Shown here in pieces: positions 1 to 9,300 of a stretch of DNA of 64,000 nucleotides. The notes under the pieces were generated by a model. The model was not told the DNA's origin, ran no database searches, and saw nothing but the letters and a program-made list of their open reading frames with translations. Source of the stretch: an uncultured Bacteroidales bacterium. GTDB lineage: Bacteria > Bacteroidota > Bacteroidia > Bacteroidales > FEN-979. The DNA is taken from positions 20,697 through 84,696 of the forward strand of contig CAIWXI010000137.1 in NCBI GenBank assembly GCA_903916595.1, written 5' to 3'. A program made the position numbers and the translations under genes. Every line of letters starts with the position of its first letter. Within the stretch, counting starts at the first letter, position 1.

Positions 1-1
1 T

Positions 2-163
2 GCTCCTAAAGGACGTACCATGGGACATGCAGGCGCTATCGTTGGTGGAAAGTCAGATACCGCCGAGGCCAAAAAAGAAATCTTAAGAGAATGCGGAATT
101 CATGTAGTTGATTCGCCGGCGGACCTGGGGACAGCAATGGTCAAAGCACTTGGAAAATGGTGA
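2..163 (+). CDS. sucD: Succinyl-CoA synthetase alpha subunit, C-terminal end (partial)
   Basis: The gene runs in from the left edge; the last 53 codons are visible and end with the TGA at 161-163. They include GHAGAI, the segment that in this family carries the histidine phosphorylated during catalysis (His246 in E. coli), and the usual C-terminal helix region ending in ALGKW. The enzyme interconverts succinyl-CoA and succinate with nucleoside triphosphate formation in the TCA cycle. The beta subunit and the CoA-binding half would lie outside the window. The stop codon is itself the first TGA of a short tandem repeat that fills the gap to the next, convergent gene. Confidence 0.88.
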   Translation, partial: APKGRTMGHAGAIVGGKSDTAEAKKEILRECGIHVVDSPADLGTAMVKALGKW

Positions 164-180
164 AATGGTGAAATGGTGAA
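155..180. repeat. Octamer tandem repeat TGAAATGG at the sucD stop codon
   Basis: The unit TGAAATGG occurs twice in full (161-168, 169-176), with AAATGG before (155-160) and TGAA after (177-180), about 3.2 copies. The sucD stop codon is the TGA of the first full unit. The 21-nt gap between sucD and the convergent lipoprotein gene consists almost only of this repeat. A related run follows the serA stop codon near 25.3 kb. Confidence 0.85.
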
Positions 181-184
181 TCTG

Positions 185-1591
185 TCATCTCTTAAAATAC
201 TCATACGCCCCTAAGGCTGGCGAAGCAGGCCGCAGGGTCCCTCTGATATCATTGATTACTCCCATTGGAACTCCTTTGCCTATCGCCGGGGAGAGGCTGT
301 CGATCGCATAGTCGCATTTAAAAACATCGAGGAACATTGGCTCCTTGTTTATCAGGCACTCGAGGTAATGGCCGGGATTGGTGGTCCTGAGTGAAGTTTT
401 TAGTATGGCATGGTCGAACATATATGAGAATGCTGTTCCGGCCACGCTGTCTAATCCGATCTCGTCGGTCTCTGAACCATAAACAATGGCATTGCCGAAA
501 TATGCTTTAACCAGGTCGTTGGGCACCTTCTTTCCAACGGAATCGTAAGTGTAATTGCTTAATACGATGGATGGCAGTCCCCTTACCGAAGCAGTCCAGT
601 AATTGCCGACTGTAAGCTGGCGGAAGTCATAGCTCCCTCCTTTTTCAATTCTCAGAGCTGCTCTTCCGCAGTTACCGATAATGCAGTTGATGGATACGAC
701 GGAAGTGGAATAGGCATATATTCCGTCGTAAAGCATGTTCTGTATGATTGTTCCATCCATGCTTAGCTTTGGGTTTGATCCGGCAACCAGGGAGTCGATG
801 AGGAGGCCGAAATTCCCGTTTTTAATCACGGTATTACTCAGTGAATTGTTTTTACTGCCTCTTTCGAGGTAAATCCCGTCCCATTGTCCCGGAAGGTCCC
901 GGTAATACGGATCAAGCCGGTCGGCCTGTATCCTTACCGGATGTTCCCACTGCCCGTTGATATTCAGAGTGGCTTCATGAGAGACGGCTATGTATGCTTT
1001 TTTATGCAGGTACACTTTGGTCCCGGGAAGGATCGTGAGAGATGCTCCGGTATCAACTCTTAGAAATCCGTAGATCACATGCGCTTTAAGGCTGTCCCAT
1101 ACCTGATTCCCTTTTAATGTTTTGCTGATGTTAAAGTCGGCATTCTGGCCGCAGGCGGCAAGCTGGACTAACTGACGGTTCCCATTGGTGGTAAAGACGA
1201 TGGAATCGCTTACGATAAAGGGCGTAGTGTTATCATTCGGGTTAACCGTTACCTTGACGAAAACAAAGAGGCTGTCGTTTCCCGCAATCCCGATGTCCTG
1301 AACAGAGGATGCAGGATTACCGTCGACATTGATGCGATACATTGAGGCATCCCCTCCGCCAAGCTGAATGCGGGAGACCACGACCTTATTGCTGTTATGA
1401 TTATATACCAGAAGCCTTTTAGTAATCGAGCCTGCCGTAGCAAGCACTGTGTCGAACATCACCGTATCGGTTGAGAAGGAGAGCACAAGAGAAGCGTTTG
1501 AATCAATCTTGTCGGCTTTGCGGCACGACGGCGACCCGGTGATAATACAAAGGGAAACAAGGATCAGGACAAGAAAATTTTTACGGTGCAT
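185..1591 (-). CDS. Lipoprotein with right-handed beta-helix fold, unknown function
   Basis: The 468-residue product starts with a hydrophobic signal segment (residues 5-19) followed by a cysteine at 23 in a GSPSC context. This is a loose lipobox, so an outer-membrane or periplasmic lipoprotein is likely but not certain. The first 150 residues resemble an Ig-like or adhesin-type domain. Residues about 180-420 have the short hydrophobic strand periodicity of parallel beta-helix proteins. The C-terminus (DSLSPAIGKG, then a DIRG segment and SPALGAYEY) matches the end of choice-of-anchor/beta-helix proteins common in Bacteroidota. No catalytic residues can be assigned. It stands alone, convergent with sucD and divergent from the glycogen operon. 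Confidence 0.7.
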   Translation of the reverse strand: MHRKNFLVLILVSLCIITGSPSCRKADKIDSNASLVLSFSTDTVMFDTVLATAGSITKRLLVYNHNSNKVVVSRIQLGGGDASMYRINVDGNPASSVQDIGIAGNDSLFVFVKVTVNPNDNTTPFIVSDSIVFTTNGNRQLVQLAACGQNADFNISKTLKGNQVWDSLKAHVIYGFLRVDTGASLTILPGTKVYLHKKAYIAVSHEATLNINGQWEHPVRIQADRLDPYYRDLPGQWDGIYLERGSKNNSLSNTVIKNGNFGLLIDSLVAGSNPKLSMDGTIIQNMLYDGIYAYSTSVVSINCIIGNCGRAALRIEKGGSYDFRQLTVGNYWTASVRGLPSIVLSNYTYDSVGKKVPNDLVKAYFGNAIVYGSETDEIGLDSVAGTAFSYMFDHAILKTSLRTTNPGHYLECLINKEPMFLDVFKCDYAIDSLSPAIGKGVPMGVINDIRGTLRPASPALGAYEYFKR

Positions 1592-1669
1592 GGTTTATGT
1601 TTGGATGGCAAGATATGAAAAAATAAGCCCTACTTACTATTCTTAATAACGTCGCCACTAAATTTATCG

Positions 1670-1677
1670 TATTTTTG
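1670..1677 (+). promoter_or_regulatory. Bacteroidota -7 promoter box of the glycogen operon
   Basis: TATTTTTG matches TAnnTTTG exactly. No clear -33 TTTG lies 19-21 nt upstream. The box would place the transcription start a few nt downstream, about 45 nt before the ATG at 1729, and argues against an earlier ATG at 1675 that lies inside the box. Confidence 0.55.
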
Positions 1678-1728
1678 CACCACCGGAAATTTTTGGTTAA
1701 ATTTGAATCTTTCAGAAGAACGGTAAAA

Positions 1729-3681
1729 ATGAGTTACATCAAATTTGATAAATATCAGCTGATAAACCTGGAGTATTCTCTGAAACGCGAGATGCTCAGG
1801 TCGAACCGGGCCGGTTCATATGCTAATACGACCATTGTCAACTGTAATACACGTAAATATCATGGCCTGCTGGTAACACCCCAGCCGGGAATTGACCATG
1901 AGATGCATGTTTTGCTATCGACCGTCGACGAAACTATAATCCAGAGAGACGCTGAGTTTAATCTCGGAATACACAAGTACCCCGGGAATCTCTATAACCC
2001 CAAAGGGCATAAGTATATCAGGGATTTTACTTCCGATCCGTTTCCCTTGCTTACATATCGTGTAGGGGGGGCTGTACTCACCAGAGAGAGCCTGTTTGAT
2101 TCGAAGGAGGACAGGATTATTGTACGATATACTCTGGTTGAAGCCCACTCTCCGACGAAACTGCGGCTCAAGCCTTTTCTGGCTTTCAGAAATTATCATA
2201 CGCTGACCAGGGAAAATATTTTTGCTGATAAAAAATTCGAAAAAGTTCCTAACGGGATCAAGGTAAGGATGTACCACGGCTATACTGACCTGTTTATGCA
2301 GATATCTAAGGAAAATGAATATATTCATGTTCCCGACTGGTATCATAATGTAGAGTACCAGGAGGAGATGGACAGGGGATATGAGTTCCAGGAGGACCTT
2401 TATACTCCGGGCTTTTTCGAGATAGACATCAAAGCGGGGGAAAGCATTTATTTCTGTGCAGGTACGAAGGAGATTTCTGTGCCGGGGATCAAAAGGGCCT
2501 ACACGGCCGAGCTTAAGAACCGTACTCCCAGGGATACCTTCGAACACTGTCTGGCTAATGCAGCCCAGCAGTTTATCATGAGAAGAGGGAACAAAACATC
2601 TCTTTTACCAGGCTATCCCTGGTTTACGCGATCAGGCAGGGATACTTTTATGTCGCTTCCCGGGCTGCTCATGGTTACAGGAGATTTCAAAACCGCGAAA
2701 GCCATCATAGACCAGATGGTTTCTGAACTCAAAGGACCCTTAATGCCTCATTATGGCTCAGGGAATAATGTAACGTATCATGCTGCAGATCCTTCTCTGT
2801 GGTTTATCTGGGCGCTTCAGCAGTATGCCATGTTTACCCATACCGAGAAAAAGATATGGAAGGAATACGGAAAAAAAATTGTACAGATTCTCGAAGGATA
2901 CCGCGATGGCACTGAATTCAATATTCATATGGAGCCCGACGGCCTGATCTATGCAGGGGTACATGGGATGGCTCTCACCTGGATGGATTCTGTAGTGTAT
3001 GGCAAGCCCGTGACACCACGTACAGGGAAGGCCGTAGAGATTAACAGCCTGTGGTATAATGCGGTTTGTTTTGCCATTGAAAGCGCTGAGATGGCCGGTG
3101 ACCGTGATTTTCTCAAGGAATGGTCGGCGCTTCCTGAAACGATCTCCTTATCGTTTATCAAGACTTTCTGGAACCCCGACAAGAAGTATCTTGCCGATTA
3201 TGTTGACGGGGAATACAAGGACTGGACGGTAAGGCCCAATATGCTGTTTGCTACTTCAATGCCTTTTTCGCCGATTACCGAGGAAATGCGTAAAGATGTG
3301 CTCAGCAGGGTACGACAGGAACTTCTTACACCCAGAGGGATCCGCACTCTCACCCCGAAAAGCCCTGTTTATAAAGGGATATATTCAGGAACGCCGCAGG
3401 AACGTGATTTTGCTTATCATCAGGGAACCGTGAGGCCATGGCTGCTTTGTCATTTTGCCGAAGGATATCTTAAGATTCACGGTAAAAGCGGTCTTTCGAT
3501 GATAAAAAATTTGTATGCAGGGTTTGAACCTGTATTGACTGAATATGGCATTGGAACCATCAGCGAGATATTTGATGGAGATCCTCCTCATACACCCAGG
3601 GGAGCAATCTCGTATGCCGACAGTGTTGCTGAATTATTACGTATGAAATGGTTGATTGATATTTACAGTCAACCTCAATAA
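1729..3681 (+). CDS. Glycogen debranching enzyme (amylo-alpha-1,6-glucosidase)
   Basis: The 650-residue protein has the two-part layout of bacterial/archaeal debranching enzymes. The N-terminal beta-sandwich begins near NCNTRKYHGLLV (about residues 37-48), and the C-terminal (alpha/alpha)6 barrel starts near residue 280. The barrel motif GYPWFTRSGRDTF at about residue 300 is the family's conserved acid-residue region, and late motifs such as YHQGTVRPW are also present. It hydrolyses alpha-1,6 branches left after phosphorolysis of glycogen. The ATG at 1729 is chosen because an upstream in-frame ATG at 1675 falls within the promoter. It is the first gene of a four-gene glycogen operon, with 12 nt to the next gene. 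Confidence 0.9.
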   Translation: MSYIKFDKYQLINLEYSLKREMLRSNRAGSYANTTIVNCNTRKYHGLLVTPQPGIDHEMHVLLSTVDETIIQRDAEFNLGIHKYPGNLYNPKGHKYIRDFTSDPFPLLTYRVGGAVLTRESLFDSKEDRIIVRYTLVEAHSPTKLRLKPFLAFRNYHTLTRENIFADKKFEKVPNGIKVRMYHGYTDLFMQISKENEYIHVPDWYHNVEYQEEMDRGYEFQEDLYTPGFFEIDIKAGESIYFCAGTKEISVPGIKRAYTAELKNRTPRDTFEHCLANAAQQFIMRRGNKTSLLPGYPWFTRSGRDTFMSLPGLLMVTGDFKTAKAIIDQMVSELKGPLMPHYGSGNNVTYHAADPSLWFIWALQQYAMFTHTEKKIWKEYGKKIVQILEGYRDGTEFNIHMEPDGLIYAGVHGMALTWMDSVVYGKPVTPRTGKAVEINSLWYNAVCFAIESAEMAGDRDFLKEWSALPETISLSFIKTFWNPDKKYLADYVDGEYKDWTVRPNMLFATSMPFSPITEEMRKDVLSRVRQELLTPRGIRTLTPKSPVYKGIYSGTPQERDFAYHQGTVRPWLLCHFAEGYLKIHGKSGLSMIKNLYAGFEPVLTEYGIGTISEIFDGDPPHTPRGAISYADSVAELLRMKWLIDIYSQPQ

Positions 3682-3693
3682 ATCTGAGTTTCT

Positions 3694-4986
3694 ATGAAAG
3701 TACTCATGTTTGGATGGGAGTTCCCTCCTCATATCACCGGTGGCCTTGGAACTGCATGTTTTGGACTTACAAAAGGTCTGGCAAAACATGGAGTGGAGGT
3801 TGTCTTCGTTGTGCCAAAGTCTTTCGGTGATGAGCCGCAGGAAGGCTTCAAGCTGATCAATGCTTCGGATATTGAACTGGATTTTACCCAGACTCTGACC
3901 CGGGAATTCCGCGAAAAGATCAGTTATATGGAAGTCGGATCCAATCTGGTCCCATACCTTGATCCGGAGGAATTTGAGCGATGGTATTCGGAAGAAGTGA
4001 TTGAGAATAAACCTGAAACCCACTCGGTATACACCCGCAAATACCAGTTTTCGGGAAAGTATGGTTCTAATCTCATGGAGGAGGTGTCGCGCTATGCCCT
4101 TGTCGCTCTTTCAGTCGCCGCCAGTGTTGAGTACGACGTGATCCACGCGCACGACTGGCTTACATATGCTGCTGGTATCGCTGCAAAAAAGATCAGCGGA
4201 AAACCTCTGGTTGTACACGTGCATGCCACTGAATTCGACCGTTCCGGAGAGAACGTGAACAAGGTTGTTTATGAAATCGAACGAAACGGCATGGAAGCAG
4301 CTGACCGCGTTATCACGGTAAGCAACTTCACCCGTCAGATCGTTATTGAACGCTATGGCATTCCGGCCGAGAAAGTATTTACCGTGCATAACGCGGTGGA
4401 ACCGGTTGACAAGCCTGATCAGGATGACGTAACCAAACATGTAAGAGAGAAGATTGTGACTTTCCTGGGCCGGGTGACTTACCAGAAGGGGCCGGATTAT
4501 TTTGTTGAGGCTGCCCACAAGGTGCTTCAGCGTGATCCGAACGTTAGGTTTGTGATGGCCGGGTCGGGCGACCTGCTGAACAGGATGATCAGGCGAGTGG
4601 CTCAGCTTAAAATGGGTACCCGCTTTCATTTTACAGGATTCCTTGCAGGACCTGAGGTGGATCATATGTTTGCCATGAGCGATGTGTACGTGATGCCTTC
4701 CGTTTCAGAACCTTTCGGGATATCACCCCTGGAAGCCATGAGAACCAATGTTCCCGTGGTGATCTCGAAACAGTCGGGCGTCGCCGAAGTTCTGCAGCAT
4801 GCACTCAAAGTTGATTTCTGGGACATCGACGCTTTGGCCGATGCCATTTACGGTATTCTTCATTACGACGGATTACGAAAGATGTTTGCCAAATACGGGA
4901 AGTCGGAAGTCGACAGCCTTTTATGGGAGAACGCGGCATTAAAAGTTCTTGATATATATTACAATGCAACAGGGCATAACAAATAA
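3694..4986 (+). CDS. GT4 glycosyltransferase, probable glucan synthase
   Basis: The 430-residue GT-B enzyme opens with GWEFPPHITGGLGTA, the nucleotide-sugar and acceptor loop of GT4 enzymes. Its C-terminal half has FLGRVTYQKG and the E-x7-E pair in SEPFGISPLEA (E339 and E347). There is no signal peptide or membrane segment, so it should be cytosolic. Position between a debranching enzyme and a GH57 hydrolase suggests glucose transfer in glycogen metabolism, but the donor (ADP- or UDP-glucose) cannot be read from the sequence. The operon also encodes a separate GT3 synthase module, so this enzyme may make primers or a different linkage. Confidence 0.8.
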   Translation: MKVLMFGWEFPPHITGGLGTACFGLTKGLAKHGVEVVFVVPKSFGDEPQEGFKLINASDIELDFTQTLTREFREKISYMEVGSNLVPYLDPEEFERWYSEEVIENKPETHSVYTRKYQFSGKYGSNLMEEVSRYALVALSVAASVEYDVIHAHDWLTYAAGIAAKKISGKPLVVHVHATEFDRSGENVNKVVYEIERNGMEAADRVITVSNFTRQIVIERYGIPAEKVFTVHNAVEPVDKPDQDDVTKHVREKIVTFLGRVTYQKGPDYFVEAAHKVLQRDPNVRFVMAGSGDLLNRMIRRVAQLKMGTRFHFTGFLAGPEVDHMFAMSDVYVMPSVSEPFGISPLEAMRTNVPVVISKQSGVAEVLQHALKVDFWDIDALADAIYGILHYDGLRKMFAKYGKSEVDSLLWENAALKVLDIYYNATGHNK

Positions 4987-4995
4987 TATAGATTT

Positions 4996-6333
4996 ATGAG
5001 GTCAGTATGTCTTTATTTTCAGGTTCATCAGCCATTCAGGCTAAGGACTTACAGGTTTTTTAACATCGGCCAGGATCACTACTATTACGATGATTATCAA
5101 AACCGTCATATTATCCGGAGAGTAGCGGAAAAGTGTTATTTGCCTGCTAATCGCATGATGCTTCAGCTCATCAATGAATTCGGAAAAGCATTCAAGATAA
5201 GCTATTCGATATCGGGCACAGCTCTGGATCAGTTCGAGCAATACACGCCCGAAGTGATCGATAGTTTCCGAATGCTTGCTGCCACAGGCTGTGTAGAATT
5301 CATTTCCGAGACCGAATATCATTCCCTGGCTTGCCTGGGAAATGAGAAAGAGTTTATCCGTCAGGTGGAAATGCATACGCAGCGGATTGAAACGCTTTTT
5401 TCGCAGAAACCTCAAACGTTCAGGAACTCTGAGCTGATATACAGCGATTCTATCGGAGAAACTATTGGCAACATGGGTTTCCATACGATGCTTACTGAAG
5501 GGGCCAAACACATTCTTGGCTGGAAGAGCCCCAATTATATTTATTGCAACAACCTCAACCCCAAACTCAGGGTGTTGCTACGTAATTTCCGGCTGAGCGA
5601 CGATATGTCGTTCCGTTTTTCTGAACAGAAATGGTCGGAATGGCCTCTTACGGCCGATAAATTCGTTGGATGGCTCAATACCATGGATCCGCATGAAGAA
5701 GTGTTAAACCTCTTCATGGATTATGAAACAATAGGTGAACATCAGCAGAAAGAAACCGGGATATTCGATTTCTTCTATCATTTGCCAAAAGCAGTATTTA
5801 CCAATTCCAATTTCAGCTTCGCAACTCCGGAAGAGCTTTACCAGAGGCTTCAGCCCATGGGCGCCATTTCGGTGCCTTATGCCATTTCATGGGCCGATGA
5901 AGAAAGAGACCTTACGGCCTGGAAAGGGAACGACCTGCAGGCTGAAGCTTTGTCGAAACTGTATTCCCTGTCTGATGACATATCAAAATGTAATGACCCG
6001 GTGATCCTCCGCGACTGGGGTTATCTGCAGTCGAGCAATCACTTTTATTATATGTCGACTAAATGGTTCTCGGCAGGCGAGATTCATAAAAATTTTAACC
6101 CTTATGGCTCGCCCTATGATGCTTTCATTAATTATATGAATGCCATCTCCGACTTTTCGATACGGGTTGAGGAATGCGTTAATGCAACCGGTAAGCTGAC
6201 CGATGAAACGACATCCGCAGAAAAACCAAAGAAAGTTAAGAAGGTAGTGAAATCATCCCCTAAGAAGGCTGCTACTGCAAAGAAATCTGCATCTGTGAAG
6301 AAACCTGCATCTGTGAAGAAAGCAAAGAAATAA
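4996..6333 (+). CDS. GH57 family glycoside hydrolase with lysine-rich C-terminal tail
   Basis: The 445-residue protein has the GH57 motifs: HQP at residues 11-13, the nucleophile region FRNSELIYSD (E146), and the acid/base region LFMDYETIGEH (D242). GH57 enzymes include alpha-amylases and branching-type glucanotransferases; the short length favours amylase-like action on internal alpha-1,4 bonds. There is no signal peptide, so it acts on internal glycogen. Unusually, the last 50 residues or so are a low-complexity Lys/Ala/Ser/Pro tail resembling histone H1, absent from the catalytic fold. It lies 9 nt after the GT4 gene and 25 nt before the fusion gene. Confidence 0.88.
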   Translation: MRSVCLYFQVHQPFRLRTYRFFNIGQDHYYYDDYQNRHIIRRVAEKCYLPANRMMLQLINEFGKAFKISYSISGTALDQFEQYTPEVIDSFRMLAATGCVEFISETEYHSLACLGNEKEFIRQVEMHTQRIETLFSQKPQTFRNSELIYSDSIGETIGNMGFHTMLTEGAKHILGWKSPNYIYCNNLNPKLRVLLRNFRLSDDMSFRFSEQKWSEWPLTADKFVGWLNTMDPHEEVLNLFMDYETIGEHQQKETGIFDFFYHLPKAVFTNSNFSFATPEELYQRLQPMGAISVPYAISWADEERDLTAWKGNDLQAEALSKLYSLSDDISKCNDPVILRDWGYLQSSNHFYYMSTKWFSAGEIHKNFNPYGSPYDAFINYMNAISDFSIRVEECVNATGKLTDETTSAEKPKKVKKVVKSSPKKAATAKKSASVKKPASVKKAKK

Positions 6334-6358
6334 CTCGCGAACTAATTTATCATAAGCT

Positions 6359-9300
6359 GTGAAAGAAGAGTCAAAAATTGCGCCTGATTACGTTTTCGAA
6401 GTAAGCTGGGAAGTATGTAATAAAGTTGGAGAGATTCATACCGTGATCTCAACAAAATGCCTTACCATGGTTGAAGAACTAAGGGATAATTATATCCTAA
6501 TCGGCCCTGACGTATGGAAGGAAACATACCAGAATCCTGACTTCCTCGAGGACCGCTTCCTTTATAAATCATGGAGGGAGAGAGCTGAAAGCGAAGGCCT
6601 GCGTATTAAGATCGGGCGATGGAGTATCCCTGGAAAACCTCTCGTTTTTCTGATTGATTTTACTCCGTTCTTTTCGGAAAAGGATAAGATATTTTCACAT
6701 TTCTGGGAACATTATAAGCTGGATTCCCTTACGGGAGGCTGGGATTATCTTGAGCCTGCGCTGTTCGGCTATGCTGCAGGCCAGGTGATCGAGAGTTTTT
6801 ACAACTATAATTTGTCTCACCACGACAAGATCATCAGCCACTTTCATGAATGGACCTGCGGCACCGGCCTTCTTTATATAAAGGAGAAAGTACCTCAGTC
6901 GGGAACAGTATTTACAGCCCATTCCACCGTGATCGGAAGAAATATTGCAATAAACAATCTTCCGCTTTACAAAAATTTCGATCAGTATCATGCTGAATCC
7001 ATTGCCAAACAGTTTGGAATTGTTTCAAAATACTCACTTGAAAAGTTAGCTGCAGCTGAAACTGATGTTCTTACTACTCTTTCTTCCCTGACTGATGATG
7101 AATGCAGGAATTTTCTTGGAAAACCCGCGGATGTTATTACACCAAACGGTTTTGAAGACAGTTTGGTTCCTGTAAAGGAAACCTATTATAAGAAAAGGGC
7201 AGAAGCCCGGAACAAATTGCTACAGGTTGCTGAAGCTTTGACTGGTCAGCCTGTTGCGAAAAGCAGTATTCTTCTCCTTACAAGTGGCCCGTATGAGCAG
7301 AAGAGCCGGGGGTATGATCTTTTTATTGAAGCCTTATCGAGGATCAACGCCCAGGCCCGGATACCCGAGACCGTGATTGCATTTATTATGGTTCCTACCG
7401 ATGAATCAGGACCGAGAAAGGAACTTCTGGAATGGATGTCGAGAAAAGACATCAACAGTCCGCGGTCGGAACAGTTTCTAACCCATGTGCTGAATGAGCC
7501 TGACCATGACTGGATTCTTAAGAAACTTAAACAGAGTAAGATGCAGAACCGACCGGAAGATAAGGTCAAAGTGTTCTACGTGCCTTCTATTCTGAATGGG
7601 ACCGACGGAGTTTTCAACCTTTCTTACTATGACATCCTGGTTGGTTTTGACGGGACTATCTTTCCTTCATATTATGAGCCCTGGGGTTATTCTTCACAGG
7701 AGAGTCTTTCATTTCACATCCCAACGATAACCACAACCCTGACCGGATTCGGTCAATGGGTAAAGAATCTGTACCCGAATGTTAAGGATTCCATTGCTGT
7801 CATCAACAGGGATGATGACAATGACAGTGAAGTGATAGAGGAGATCGTAAAGACGGTTACGGGATGTGCTCTGAAGACCGAAAAAGAGATTATCAGGCTC
7901 AGAATCAAAGCATATGAAATTTCAAGATCAGCATTGTGGGAGAATCTGATTTCATATTACCACGAAGCGTACAGTCTGGCCCTCGAAAAATCGCTGGGCC
8001 GTGGGGAGATGTACGCGGGAAAGCAGCCGCAGATCATTTCACCTTCGCCGAACACTATCTCGAATGTACGGCCTGATTGGAAAAAAGTACTGGTAAAGCA
8101 GAGGTTGCCGGAAAATCTGGCCAGCCTTGACCGAATTGCAAAGAACCTCTGGTGGTGCTGGCATTACGAGGGATCTGAACTGTTTGAGATGGTAAACCGT
8201 GAAAAGTGGTACGAACTTAAATTCAATCCCATCGCTTTGCTGGAATCTCTTTCATATAAAGAGCTGCAGGAACTCAGTCACAATGCGGAATTTGTTGCCC
8301 GGCTTGAAAAAGTCACGGCAAAGCTTGAAAACTACATGGCCAGGGGAGATGACAAACCCAGGGAGATGATAGCGTATTTCAGCATGGAATACGGGCTTCA
8401 CGACACTATAAAGATTTTCTCGGGTGGTCTGGGTATGCTGGCTGGCGACTATCTTAAAGAAGCCAGTGATTCGAATGTGAACCTTGTAGGTATAGGCCTT
8501 TTATACAGGTACGGCTATTTTATGCAGACTCTCAACCTGGCCGGGGATCAGATTGCCAACTATACTCCCCAGAAGTTTTCACAGCTTCCGATCATGCCCG
8601 TATATGATGAGGCCGGCAACTGGCTGAAGATTTTATTTGCCCTGCCCGGCAGGAACCTGTATGCCAAGATCTGGAGAGTGGATGTGGGAAGGATCCCCTT
8701 GTTCCTGCTCGATACCGATATTGAGGAAAACGATGATAGTTACCGCAGCATCACTCATCAGTTATATGGTGGTGATCTGGAGAACCGTATCCGCCAGGAA
8801 ATCGTTCTGGGGATTGGAGGTATCAGGCTTCTGGATCTTCTCAAAATAAAACCTGATGTATATCACAGCAACGAAGGCCATTCTGCTTTTATTGGCCTTG
8901 AAAGGCTGCGTAAGCTGATACAGAATGAGAAGCTTACTTTTGTTCAGGCCATGGAAGTTGTACGATCATCTACTTTGTTTACAACACATACGCCTGTCCC
9001 TGCCGGACATGATGCTTTTCCGGAAGATATGATGAGAAGATATTTCTCTCATTATCCTGATCTTCTTAATATCAAATGGGAACAGTTACTGAACCTCGGC
9101 AGGATGGTCGACAATAATCCTGATGAAAAATTTTCGATGAGTGTGCTCGCGGCCAAGTGCTCCCAGGAGATCAACGGGGTAAGCAGGATCCACGGACGCG
9201 TTACAAAGGATCTGTTTCAGCCGTTGTATCCGGGCTATTATGCCAGTGAGTTGCATATCGGATATGTAACGAACGGGGTTCATTATCCTACCTGGACTGC

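Noticed and set aside
1915..2547. 210-codon frame antisense to the debranching enzyme
   Set aside because: Shadow frame without recognisable domains, lying fully inside a conserved gene.
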